From Phytophthora sp. 'mugwort' (Eukaryota; Oomycota; Peronosporomycetes; Peronosporales; Peronosporaceae): a stretch of 64,000 bases of DNA. Within the stretch, counting starts at the first letter, position 1. Each line of letters opens with the position of its first letter. Shown here piece by piece: positions 28,064 to 38,194 of the stretch. The stretch covers positions 5,952,001 through 6,016,000 of the forward strand of contig JAUCEF010000005.1 of the NCBI GenBank assembly GCA_033558025.1, given 5' to 3'. Position numbers and translations under genes: made by a program. The notes under the pieces were generated by a model. That model was not told the origin of the DNA, did not search any database, and saw only the letters and a list, made by a program, of their open reading frames with translations.

Positions 28064-31000
28064 CCCGTCTTCCCTGACCAAGACCCCGACTACGCCTTCG
28101 CCATGGACGCCACTTCGACTACCGCCCGCATTAACAAGTTCGACGGAACTAACTTCCACACGTGGAAGTTCAAGATGCAGATGGTGCTCGAGGAGCGCGA
28201 ACTGTGGGAAGTGACAAGTGGGGAAGTGAAGCTGGAGCACTGCCAGACTGCGGCGGATCAAGCGCTCTTTCGGAAGAAGTCGCGCAAGGCGCTGGCGATG
28301 ATCTGTCTCGCGATGGAGGATTCGCAGCTGCCGCTGGTTCGCTCGGCGAGTGGCGCGCATGATGCATGGTCAAGACTGGAAGGACACTTCGAGAAGAAGA
28401 GTTTGGCCAACAAGCTCTTTCTTCGTCGACGTTTCTTCACGACGATGATGGACGAAGGTGATGATGTGCTGGAGCACATCAACAAGATCAAGACGCTGGC
28501 GGAGCAGCTCGACGCAGTGGGCGCTCCGGTCAGCGAGGACGACTTGGTGATCACGCTTTTGGGAAGTCTGAGCGAGTCGTACCAGTTCCTGATCACGGCG
28601 TTGGAGTCGAGAGCCGACTCACTGTCGTGGGAACTCGTGACGTCTCGGCTGCTGCATGAGGACATGAAGCGCAAGGAACAAGGTGGCGGTACGGACGGCA
28701 CCGCGCACGGTCAAGGTCAAGCGTTCATGACAAGCGACAACAAGCGCAAGGGTCGGCAGGCGCAGAAGACTAGTGCCTGTCACTACTGTGGCGAGCACGG
28801 ACATTGGATCGCCAAGTGTCCGGTGCGAATCCGCGAGAACGCGGAGCGGCAGAGGCCGCAACGAGCGAATGTCGCGCAGAGTGAAGATGACTCTGGCGAC
28901 TTCCTCTTCTCGGTTGGTGGTAACACGGGTGCCTCCAAGTCGAATGGAGTGTGGCTGGTCGACTCGGGTGCGACGCAGCACATGACGTACTCGAAGGAGT
29001 ACATGAAGAACTACAAGAAGATCTCTCCGGTGGACGTGCATCTCGCGGACGACGGTGTGGTTCAGGCTGTGGGGACCGGCGACATTGTGATGTCGATGAA
29101 GACCCCGCGCGGCATGAAGAAGGGTGTACTCACGAACGTGTGGCACATTCCGAAGCTGTCGCGCAACCTGTTTTCGGTTGGTCGGTTCACTAAGGACGTC
29201 GGGCCAGTTATCTTCGAGAGCGACGGGTGCTTCGCTGAAACGAAGAGTCTCAAGTGGAAGCTCGGCGCTCGTGAGGGCAAAGGACTGTTCAAGCTGTGCA
29301 TGACTCCGATGATGCCTGACGAGGCCAATGCGGCAAGTTCGAAGGATCGCCAAGGGGACACCACGTCGTACCTCTGGCACCTTCGACTTGGTCACATCGG
29401 CCATGGCGGTCTAGACGCCATCGTCAAGAAGGGCTACGGTGTTGGTATCGACATGGCGTCGGTGAAGCAGTGGGAGCTGTGCGACGGATGCTCACTCGGC
29501 AAGCAAACGCGAGTAAGCTACATGAAGACGTCGCCAAACCGTGCCAAGCAAGTGCTAGAAGTCGTACACAGTGATGTATGCGGTCCCATGCAGACGCCGA
29601 CCTTTGGAGGCAAGCGCTATTTTGTCACGTTTATCGATGACAAGTCGCACTTCTGTGTGGTGTACTTGCTGCGCAACAAGTCCGAGGTGGCCGACAAGTT
29701 CGCGCAATTCGTCGCGTTAGCTGAGACCCAGACTGGCAAGCGCGTGAAAATGCTGCGGAGCGACAACGGCGGCGAGTACACTTCGGGTGAGATGGCCAAG
29801 TTCTCTGCGGACCGTGGTATCATGCAGAAGTTCACGCCGCCATACACGCCTCAGCTGAACGGAGTCGCCGAGCGCATGAACCGGACGTTGGTGGAGTGTG
29901 CGCGTTGCATGCTGGAACATGCTGGATTGCCCAAGACGTATTGGGGTGAAGCTATCGTGACAGCTACGTTCCTCCGTAATCGGTGTCCGACGCGTGCCAT
30001 CAACCACGACAAGTCGCCGCACCAGGTTTGGACAGGCAAGAAACCGCTGCTAGCGAACCTCAAGGTATTCGGTTGCCACGCGTACGTGCACGTGCCGAAG
30101 GAGAAGCGCACCAAGTTTGACGCTCGGTCGGTGCGCTGTCGGTTCCTGGGATACTCGGAGCATGAGAAAGCGTACCGTTTCGAAGAGACCAAGAGCGGTC
30201 GCGTGCTGGTGAGCCGCGACGCGCAGTTTATGGAAGACGTCTTCGACAGTGGGAGACGTGACTACCATCAGAGGGAGGTGGTGGTCATTCAAGATGAAGA
30301 GACGACGGATCAAGATTCGTTGCAGTCGGATGAAGACGACAAAGAAGAAGAAGACGAAGAAGCAGCGCGGGACGAAGGTTTTGAACCAGGCAGCAAGCGA
30401 CACCCGCGGACGCAGTCGCTGGAAGAAGCTGTGGAAGTTCCAAGTGCCAAGCGGCAGAGTCGACACCTGACTCTGGACGAGATGTCGGCTGCGGCTCAAG
30501 AAAGTCAAGACTTCGAAGCTGCATACGTCGTGAATTCAGTGGGAGAAATGCCGACCACGTTCAAGTCGGCGATGGAATCCAGCGACGCAGTCAAGTGGAA
30601 GGAGGCGTGTGACTCGGAGGTCGAGTCGCTCCGCAAGAACGAGACGTGGATCCTCGTGCCGCTGCCAAAAGGACGCAAGGCAATCGGCAACCGATGGGTG
30701 TTCCGTGTGAAGGAGAACCAGGCTGGAGAGATCGAACGGTTCAAGGCGCGACTGGTGGCCAAGGGATTTTCGCAGAAGTACGGCATCGACTACGACGAGA
30801 CTTTCGCGCCAGTGGCCAAGTTCACGTCGATCAGGATCCTGCTCAGTCTGGCGGCCAAGTACAATCTCATGGTGCACCAGATGGATGTCAAGACAGCTTT
30901 CCTGAACGGTTTGTTAGACGAAGACATCTACATGGCACAGCCGGACGGCTACATCGATGAAAAGCACCCGGACTATGTCTGTCAGCTCAAGCGGTCTCTT

Positions 31001-32176
31001 TACGGTTTGAAGCAGTCGCCGCGGATGTGGAACAAGACCATCGACGACCTCATGCTCAAGCTAGGGTTCAAGAAGTGCGAGTCTGACCACTGCATCTACT
31101 TCAAGCGTGACGACCAAGACATGATCTTCGTGGCGCTATATGTCGACGACCTGATCCTCGCAAGTAACAACGACAAGCTGCTCAAGTCGACGAAGAAGGC
31201 GCTCAGTGACCGTTTCGAGATGACGGACCTGGGCCACCTCAAGTACTTCCTCGGCATGGAAATCGATCAAGATATGACGACAGGGAAGGTGTCGATGCGG
31301 CAAACCAAGTTTGCGAAAGACATTCTGGAGAAGTTCAACATGGAGAAGAGCAACCCTGTTAAGACGCCACAGGATCCGGGCCTCAAGCTGACCAAGGCCA
31401 TGTGCGAGGGCGGCTGCAAGCACGACGAGACCATGGTAAACGTGCCATACCGGAACGCTGTGGGATGCCTCATGTATCTCATGGTAGGCACACGCCCGGA
31501 CCTCGCAGCAGCAGTGGGAGTTCTCAGCCAGTTTGCAGCAGACCCATGTCCGACACACTGGCAGGCGCTCAAGAGGGTCTTCAGGTACATTCAAGGCACG
31601 AAGACGCACGGCATCGAGTTTCAAGCGAGCTGCGACGACGGACCCCAAGGCTATTCAGATGCCGACTGGGCTGGAGACATCGAGTCAAGAAGAAGTACAA
31701 GTGGCTACGCGTTCATGATGAATGGCGGATGCATCAGCTGGAGGAGCAAGAAGCAGCGGACAGTGGCGCTGTCTTCGACGGAAGCTGAGTACATGGCGCT
31801 ATCGGAGGCGACACAAGAGGCGGTGTGGCTCAAGGTGTTCCTGTGCGAGCTCGGCGAGATGACAAGCGATGAAGCAATCAAGATCTACGAGGACAACCAA
31901 GGTTCCATCGCGTTGGCCAAGAATCCCGAATTCCACAAGCGCACCAAGCACATCGACATTCGCTACCATTTCGTGCGCGAGAAGGTGGAAGACGGTCAAG
32001 TGGTGCTGCAGTATGTTTCGACAACCGACATGCTGGCGGACATCATGACGAAGCCAATCTCTGCGACGCAGTTCAGTGTGCTCCGGAGCAAACTCGGCAT
32101 CGAAGCGCTGAAGGCTGTCGAGTCGAGTGGGAGTGTTGTCAAGGAGACGTCTCGACCAGCTGCTGTATACCGGTAG
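28052..32176 (+). CDS. Family A Gag-Pol polyprotein, tandem copy 2 (1374 aa)
   Basis: Same architecture and length as copy 1, 4440 bp downstream, with all catalytic motifs kept. The integrase core change Cys to Ser in AKFSADRG sits between the second Asp and the Glu; it is not a catalytic position. The stop is again inside the downstream LTR. Because the middle LTR supplies both a promoter and a 3' end, each unit could be transcribed separately, and a read-through RNA spanning both is also possible. Confidence 0.95.
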   Translation: MSPSPVFPDQDPDYAFAMDATSTTARINKFDGTNFHTWKFKMQMVLEERELWEVTSGEVKLEHCQTAADQALFRKKSRKALAMICLAMEDSQLPLVRSASGAHDAWSRLEGHFEKKSLANKLFLRRRFFTTMMDEGDDVLEHINKIKTLAEQLDAVGAPVSEDDLVITLLGSLSESYQFLITALESRADSLSWELVTSRLLHEDMKRKEQGGGTDGTAHGQGQAFMTSDNKRKGRQAQKTSACHYCGEHGHWIAKCPVRIRENAERQRPQRANVAQSEDDSGDFLFSVGGNTGASKSNGVWLVDSGATQHMTYSKEYMKNYKKISPVDVHLADDGVVQAVGTGDIVMSMKTPRGMKKGVLTNVWHIPKLSRNLFSVGRFTKDVGPVIFESDGCFAETKSLKWKLGAREGKGLFKLCMTPMMPDEANAASSKDRQGDTTSYLWHLRLGHIGHGGLDAIVKKGYGVGIDMASVKQWELCDGCSLGKQTRVSYMKTSPNRAKQVLEVVHSDVCGPMQTPTFGGKRYFVTFIDDKSHFCVVYLLRNKSEVADKFAQFVALAETQTGKRVKMLRSDNGGEYTSGEMAKFSADRGIMQKFTPPYTPQLNGVAERMNRTLVECARCMLEHAGLPKTYWGEAIVTATFLRNRCPTRAINHDKSPHQVWTGKKPLLANLKVFGCHAYVHVPKEKRTKFDARSVRCRFLGYSEHEKAYRFEETKSGRVLVSRDAQFMEDVFDSGRRDYHQREVVVIQDEETTDQDSLQSDEDDKEEEDEEAARDEGFEPGSKRHPRTQSLEEAVEVPSAKRQSRHLTLDEMSAAAQESQDFEAAYVVNSVGEMPTTFKSAMESSDAVKWKEACDSEVESLRKNETWILVPLPKGRKAIGNRWVFRVKENQAGEIERFKARLVAKGFSQKYGIDYDETFAPVAKFTSIRILLSLAAKYNLMVHQMDVKTAFLNGLLDEDIYMAQPDGYIDEKHPDYVCQLKRSLYGLKQSPRMWNKTIDDLMLKLGFKKCESDHCIYFKRDDQDMIFVALYVDDLILASNNDKLLKSTKKALSDRFEMTDLGHLKYFLGMEIDQDMTTGKVSMRQTKFAKDILEKFNMEKSNPVKTPQDPGLKLTKAMCEGGCKHDETMVNVPYRNAVGCLMYLMVGTRPDLAAAVGVLSQFAADPCPTHWQALKRVFRYIQGTKTHGIEFQASCDDGPQGYSDADWAGDIESRRSTSGYAFMMNGGCISWRSKKQRTVALSSTEAEYMALSEATQEAVWLKVFLCELGEMTSDEAIKIYEDNQGSIALAKNPEFHKRTKHIDIRYHFVREKVEDGQVVLQYVSTTDMLADIMTKPISATQFSVLRSKLGIEALKAVESSGSVVKETSRPAAVYR

Positions 32177-32487
32177 GATACCGGTATGACCTTCACTCAG
32201 TGGCATCGCAATCATCCTGTGATTACGAGACGAAGATTACGTCACGGTGTTTATGGGACGGTGTTTACGCCACGGACAATTACGCCATGGGTGGGTACAA
32301 GATTGTGGGTACATGATGGGCTCTACGTGGCACTCCCTGATTGGCTGAAGTAACTCAGTATCCAGTAGAGAATCCAGTAGAGTGTACCCAGTAGGTAGAA
32401 CTGTAGGCTTAGAGGTAGCAAGGAGTTTGCGAACTAAGGACCTAAATCAATCACTTTGCATTTTGCCATCAAGTGACCAAGCCTTTT
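32134..32487 (+). repeat. Family A LTR, last of tandem trio
   Basis: 354 bp ending CCTTTT, followed by the GCCTT target duplication (32488-32492). Confidence 0.95.
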
Positions 32488-34418
32488 GCCTTCACCAATT
32501 CCAGGCAGTCGAAATCACCATCCAGCTCGACGCCTTCAGGAACCACGCAGAACACCAACTCCTTCATGACGCCGTACAGAAATGCCGTTACCACGTCGAG
32601 TTGGTCGAGGGGCCAGTCGAAATACTTGGCAATCGCGATGACCATGCGCAGCGTCACGTACTTGACCACGGGCGAGAACGTCTCCGTGTAGTCGATGCCG
32701 TACTTTTGCTTGAAACCCTTGGCCACCAGGCGCGCCTTGTACTTCTCGATCGATCCGTCGGCTTTGCGCTTAATCTTGAACACCCACTTGGTACCGATGG
32801 CGCTTTGTCCGCTGGGCAACTTGGCAGCACGAAACACACCACGAAGTCGCATCGACTTTAACTCAGCACGAATCGCCTTGCGCCAGTGCAATTGGTCCGG
32901 GCCGTTGACCGCTTCTTGGAATGTCGACGGCTCCGATAAGTCCACGGCTGCTTCGACCGCGTTGGCACTTGCACGCCAAAACACAGATGGAGTCGATTCT
33001 TCATCTTGGTCTCCAGACTTTTCTTCTTCATCTGCGTCTGTTCGGTGCGAAGGGGAGTCGTTCGGTGCACTTGCTTCTTCCAGTCCAGGTCGATGACGCA
33101 CAGCGCGCGGTCTTCTGGCAGCTTCATCTTCGTCACTCGGGCGGCTCTTGCGCTTCCCTGCCTGTTTGTACTCCGTCTGGCGCGGACCATCATCGTCGAT
33201 GTCGAGCGAGTCGAAGTCCAGGTCGTCGACATCTTCATCAGAAATCGACGGTGAAAATCCAAAGGTTGATTCATCGAAGTTGACATCGCGACTGATGACC
33301 ACCTGCCCCGCCTCGATGTCATAAAGTCGATACGCCTTGGACACTTCTTCGTAACCCAGAAACAATCCGGCGCGAGCCTTGGGATCCCACTTGAGTCGCT
33401 TCTCCTTCGGAGTCAGGATGTACGTCCGACAGCCGAAAACACGCATGTGCTTCACACTCGGCTTGGACTTGTAGACGATCTCGAACGGAGTCTTGTGCTC
33501 GATCTTGGGTGACGGCAGGCGGTTCTTCACATAGATGGCCGTCATCGCCGCCTCAGCCCAGAAACACTTGTCCAGCTTGGCGTGATGCAACATGCTGCGG
33601 CCGATCGTGACGATAGTTCGGATGGCTCGCTCTGCCGTGCCGTTGGTCTGGTGCGCGTACGGAACCGTGGTTTGCTGCTCGATGCCTTCGTCTTCGTAAA
33701 AATCCTTGAGCGAGTTAGTCGCAAACTCACGAGCTCCGTCGTGCCGCACAAACTTGACCTTCTTGCCGAACTGCGTCTGCACCTTCATGATGTATGTCTT
33801 GATGCAGTCTTCACTTTCCGACTTGGCACGCAGACAGAAACCCTTCATGCATCCACTGGCTTCGTCCACGATCAGGAGCAGGTACTTGCTACCGCCAAGC
33901 GAGTTTTCCTCCATGGGTCCGCAGATGTCAAAGTGGAGCAGCTCAAATGTGTCGTAGCGACGCTTGTCACGGTTGCTTGGGAATGGTTTTTGGACCATTT
34001 TGCCTTGCTGGCAACCACGACACAGACTTGGTCCGCTCGACTTGAAAGGTGCCTTCGCGTCCTTGATCATGTGGTTGTCGACCATCTTGCGAAGCACCTC
34101 AACCGGAGCGTGACCCATGCGCGCGTGCAGGTCGACAGTCTTGCCACTCGTCGCCGCATTCGCCGATCGCTGAGGCGTCTGAAGCCAGTAGAGTCCATCC
34201 ATGAGGTTTGCCGTCGCCACCACTTGCTTGGAGCCTTTGTGCGCAATCTGCATCTTGGTGCCGTCGAACACCACTTGAAACTTGTCACTTTTGTTGATCT
34301 GCGGTACCGAAAGCAGATTCTTGCTCATGCTTGGCACGTACAGCGCGTTCTTGATCTCGATCTCGCGCTCGTCGCCATTGGGCAGAACCACTTGTTCCAC
34401 GATGGTCCCCACACCCAT
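32488..34418 (-). CDS. B1 pol-only ORF, 5' part (pre-integrase to RT), interrupted
   Basis: Open from ATG 34418 down to the A insertion. Contains LHARMGH/CRGC, integrase [25 protein letters not shown], linker and the first half of RT ([17 protein letters not shown]). It begins directly after LTR 34440-34782 through the junction GCCGTC/TGATAAAGG, so gag, primer site and protease DSGAT are absent. The ATG comes from a Lys-to-Met change (IKGVGT to IMGVGT) present in all array units. The RT remainder is at 23253-23068. Confidence 0.85.
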
Positions 34419-34439
34419 GATGGCCGCCTTGTTGCCGTC

Positions 34440-34782
34440 TGATAAAGGTGTTGAGGTCTTGAAGCGAAGCTTGAACGGAGCGAAGGGAGTTCTGCACTTG
34501 GGTGCGAGGACCGGAGTGAGGACCACTTGAGCTGAAGAAGGAAGATTCGAAAGTGATTGATTTATCGGAGCTTACACTACCTAGTCTACCACATAGATAT
34601 GCAGCCCTGCATCCAATCATTTGGTGCATCCAATCACCAACACTCCGCACTCGTCCAATCATCCTACTCGTCTAATCATCGGTTGCGTAAACAACGTACC
34701 GTAAACATCGCGGGATCGTGTTGGACCGGTTCGGGTTAACCGGTTACTGGTACACAGTACCAAAACCCGGCAACCCTTAATA
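34440..34782 (-). repeat. B1 array LTR 1
   Basis: 343 bp. ACCGGTT/AACCGGT (34725-34744) and TGGTAC/GTACCA (34748-34762) can form two hairpins near the U3 end. CGTAAAC (GTTTACG on the sense strand) occurs at 34686-34692 and 34700-34706. Confidence 0.93.
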
Positions 34783-37700
34783 CGCCCCCTCAATGCGAAC
34801 ACGTGGATTCCGAGGGACGCCGTCAGATCCATGTGGCGCGGTCCTGGCAGTGCCTTGGTCATGATGTCCGCCAGCATGATAGAAGTCTCGCAGTACTCGA
34901 GCTTGACTTCGCCGCGCTTGACCTCATCACGGATGTGATGGTACTTGATGTCGATGTGCTTGGCGCGACCATGGTTCACTGGGTTCTTCGTCATCTTGAT
35001 GCACGACTGGTTGTCTTCGCGGATCTTGAGCTCGGGTCCAGTCTCGTTGGCAGCCGCCAAAATCTCGCATAGCAGGCGATGAATCCACTTGCCTTCTTGG
35101 ACGGCCAGACTGAGCGCGATGTATTCCGCTTCGCTCGTTGATAGCGACACACTTGACTGTTTCTTGCTTCCCCAACTGACTGGCGCGCCCATCAAAATGA
35201 ACGTATAGCCCGAAGTTGACTTGCGATCGGAATGGTCGCCGGCCCAGTCTGCGTCTGAGTAGCCGCGAAAGTCCACCTTGTCACCGGGTTTGAAGCAGAT
35301 TCCATGCGACTTGGTCCCTTGTAGATAGCGAAAAATGCGCTTGACCGCAACCCAGTGTTCCTCTTGGGGGTTCTCCATGAAGCGCGATACATAGCCCACT
35401 GCGTACGCGATATCCGGGCGAGTAGTAGTCATCAAGTGCATGAGGGCACCCACAGCTTCGCGAAACGGAGCGTTCACCTTGGTCGCTGCGTCACTTGGAA
35501 CCAGTCGAGTGCTCATGTCTACCGGACTCACCACAGCCTTGCACTCGTCCATACCGAAACGCTTCAGGATATCATCCACATAACGCCGCTGGCACATCGT
35601 CACGCTGCCGTCCGGGCCATCCACCAGCTCGATTCCAAGGACGAACACACACTTGCCACTGTCAGTCATTTCGAAGCGTGTCTTGAGGTCGTTCTTCGTG
35701 CGTGAGATCAGCTCGGCTGAACTTCCGGTGACCAACACATCGTCCACGTAGACCAGCACGAGCACACAGTGGCCATCGACAACCTTGATGTAGAGGCACG
35801 GGTCGAAGGCTGAAACTTGAAAACCGATAGAACACACGAATTCGTCGAAGGTCTCGTTCCATACGCGCGAAGCTTGCTTGAGACCGTAAATCGCCTTCAC
35901 CAGTTCCAGGCAGTCGAAATCACCATCCAGCTCGACGCCTTCAGGAACCACGCAGAACACCAACTCCTTCATGACGCCGTACAGAAATGCCGTTACCACG
36001 TCGAGTTGGTCGAGGGGCCAGTCGAAATACTTGGCAATCGCGATGACCATGCGCAGCGTCACGTACTTGACCACGGGCGAGAACGTCTCCGTGTAGTCGA
36101 TGCCGTACTTTTGCTTGAAACCCTTGGCCACCAGGCGCGCCTTGTACTTCTCGATCGATCCGTCGGCTTTGCGCTTAATCTTGAACACCCACTTGGTACC
36201 GATGGCGCTTTGTCCGCTGGGCAACTTGGCAGCACGAAACACACCACGAAGTCGCATCGACTTTAACTCAGCACGAATCGCCTTGCGCCAGTGCAATTGG
36301 TCCGGGCCGTTGACCGCTTCTTGGAATGTCGACGGCTCCGATAAGTCCACGGCTGCTTCGACCGCGTTGGCACTTGCACGCCAAAACACAGATGGAGTCG
36401 ATTCTTCATCTTGGTCTCCAGACTTTTCTTCTTCATCTGCGTCTGTTCGGTGCGAAGGGGAGTCGTTCGGTGCACTTGCTTCTTCCAGTCCAGGTCGATG
36501 ACGCACAGCGCGCGGTCTCCTGGCAGCTTCATCTTCGTCACTCGGGCGGCTCTTGCGCTTCCCTGCCTGTTTGTACTCCGTCTGGCGCGGACCATCATCG
36601 TCGATGTCGAGCGAGTCGAAGTCCAGGTCGTCGACATCTTCATCAGAAATCGACGGTGAAAATCCAAAGGTTGATTCATCGAAGTTGACATCGCGACTGA
36701 TGACCACCTGCCCCGCCTCGATGTCATAAAGTCGATACGCCTTGGACACTTCTTCGTAACCCAGAAACAATCCGGCGCGAGCCTTGGGATCCCACTTGAG
36801 TCGCTTCTCCTTCGGAGTCAGGATGTACGTCCGACAGCCGAAAACACGCATGTGCTTCACACTCGGCTTGGACTTGTAGACGATCTCGAACGGAGTCTTG
36901 TGCTCGATCTTGGGTGACGGCAGGCGGTTCTTCACATAGATGGCCGTCATCGCCGCCTCAGCCCAGAAACACTTGTCCAGCTTGGCGTGATGCAACATGC
37001 TGCGGCCGATCGTGACGATAGTTCGGATGGCTCGCTCTGCCGTGCCGTTGGTCTGGTGCGCGTACGGAACCGTGGTTTGCTGCTCGATGCCTTCGTCTTC
37101 GTAAAAATCCTTGAGCGAGTTAGTCGCAAACTCACGAGCTCCGTCGTGCCGCACAAACTTGACCTTCTTGCCGAACTGCGTCTGCACCTTCATGATGTAT
37201 GTCTTAATGCAGTCTTCACTTTCCGACTTGGCACGCAGACAGAAACCCTTCATGCATCCACTGGCTTCGTCCACGATCAGGAGCAGGTACTTGCTACCGC
37301 CAAGCGAGTTTTCCTCCATGGGTCCGCAGATGTCAAAGTGGAGCAGCTCAAATGTGTCGTAGCGACGCTTGTCACGGTTGCTTGGGAATGGTTTTTGGAC
37401 CATTTTGCCTTGCTGGCAACCACGACACAGACTTGGTCCGCTCGACTTGAAAGGTGCCTTCGCGTCCTTGATCATGTGGTTGTCGACCATCTTGCGAAGC
37501 ACCTCAACCGGAGCGTGACCCATGCGCGCGTGCAGGTCGACAGTCTTGCCACTCGTCGCCGCATTCGCCGATCGCTGAGGCGTCTGAAGCCAGTAGAGTC
37601 CATCCATGAGGTTTGCCGTCGCCACCACTTGCTTGGAGCCTTTGTGCGCAATCTGCATCTTGGTGCCGTCGAACACCACTTGAAACTTGTCACTTTTGTT

Positions 37701-37823
37701 GATCTGCGGTACCGAAAGCAGATTCTTGCTCATGCTTGGCACGTACAGCGCGTTCTTGATCTCGATCTCGCGCTCGTCGCCATTGGGCAGAACCACTTGT
37801 TCCACGATGGTCCCCACACCCAT
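34659..37823 (-). CDS. B1 pol-only ORF, array unit 1 (frameshifted C-terminus)
   Basis: From ATG 37823 through pre-integrase, integrase ([25 protein letters not shown]), linker, RT with YVDD and RNase H ([28 protein letters not shown]). A 2-bp deletion near 34803 changes the last residues (GIHVFAL instead of GIHACSH), removes the normal stop and lets the frame run through the purine tract into the LTR, ending at 34659. Gag and the protease active site are absent, so the product would depend on another element for particles and processing. An upstream GTG in the LTR (37931) is also in frame. Confidence 0.85.
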   Translation of the reverse strand: MGVGTIVEQVVLPNGDEREIEIKNALYVPSMSKNLLSVPQINKSDKFQVVFDGTKMQIAHKGSKQVVATANLMDGLYWLQTPQRSANAATSGKTVDLHARMGHAPVEVLRKMVDNHMIKDAKAPFKSSGPSLCRGCQQGKMVQKPFPSNRDKRRYDTFELLHFDICGPMEENSLGGSKYLLLIVDEASGCMKGFCLRAKSESEDCIKTYIMKVQTQFGKKVKFVRHDGAREFATNSLKDFYEDEGIEQQTTVPYAHQTNGTAERAIRTIVTIGRSMLHHAKLDKCFWAEAAMTAIYVKNRLPSPKIEHKTPFEIVYKSKPSVKHMRVFGCRTYILTPKEKRLKWDPKARAGLFLGYEEVSKAYRLYDIEAGQVVISRDVNFDESTFGFSPSISDEDVDDLDFDSLDIDDDGPRQTEYKQAGKRKSRPSDEDEAARRPRAVRHRPGLEEASAPNDSPSHRTDADEEEKSGDQDEESTPSVFWRASANAVEAAVDLSEPSTFQEAVNGPDQLHWRKAIRAELKSMRLRGVFRAAKLPSGQSAIGTKWVFKIKRKADGSIEKYKARLVAKGFKQKYGIDYTETFSPVVKYVTLRMVIAIAKYFDWPLDQLDVVTAFLYGVMKELVFCVVPEGVELDGDFDCLELVKAIYGLKQASRVWNETFDEFVCSIGFQVSAFDPCLYIKVVDGHCVLVLVYVDDVLVTGSSAELISRTKNDLKTRFEMTDSGKCVFVLGIELVDGPDGSVTMCQRRYVDDILKRFGMDECKAVVSPVDMSTRLVPSDAATKVNAPFREAVGALMHLMTTTRPDIAYAVGYVSRFMENPQEEHWVAVKRIFRYLQGTKSHGICFKPGDKVDFRGYSDADWAGDHSDRKSTSGYTFILMGAPVSWGSKKQSSVSLSTSEAEYIALSLAVQEGKWIHRLLCEILAAANETGPELKIREDNQSCIKMTKNPVNHGRAKHIDIKYHHIRDEVKRGEVKLEYCETSIMLADIMTKALPGPRHMDLTASLGIHVFALRGRIKGCRVLVLCTSNRLTRTGPTRSRDVYGTLFTQPMIRRVG

Positions 37824-37844
37824 GATGGCCGCCTTGTTGCCGTC

Positions 37845-38187
37845 TGATAAAGGTGTTGAGGTCTTGAAGCGAAGCTTGAACGGAGCGAAGGGAGTTCTGC
37901 ACTTGGGTGCGAGGACCGGAGTGAGGACCACTTGAGCTGAAGAAGGAAGATTCGAAAGTGATTGATTTATCGGAGCTTACACTACCTAGTCTACCACATA
38001 GATATGCAGCCCTGCATCCAATCATTTGGTGCATCCAATCACCAACACTCCGCACTCGTCCAATCATCCTACTCGTCTAATCATCGGTTGCGTAAACAAC
38101 GTACCGTAAACATCGCGGGATCGTGTTGGACCGGTTCGGGTTAACCGGTTACTGGTACACAGTACCAAAACCCGGCAACCCTTAATA
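37845..38187 (-). repeat. B1 array LTR 2
   Basis: 343 bp, same sequence as array LTR 1 as far as I can see. Followed by purine tract and pol C-terminus at 38188. Confidence 0.93.
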
Positions 38188-38194
38188 CGCCCCC

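Larger units (their letters stand above)
23254..32487 (+). mobile_element. Two tandem family A elements sharing a middle LTR
   Basis: Structure LTR-internal-LTR-internal-LTR with a 4440-bp period. GCCTT precedes the first LTR and GCCTT follows the last, and none separates the two units. This means one insertion event followed by unequal LTR recombination, rather than two insertions. Both internal regions are coding-intact. Confidence 0.95.

Noticed and set aside
23254..32487. Two independent insertions of family A
   Set aside because: There is no target duplication between the units and only one pair at the outer ends; the middle LTR is shared.
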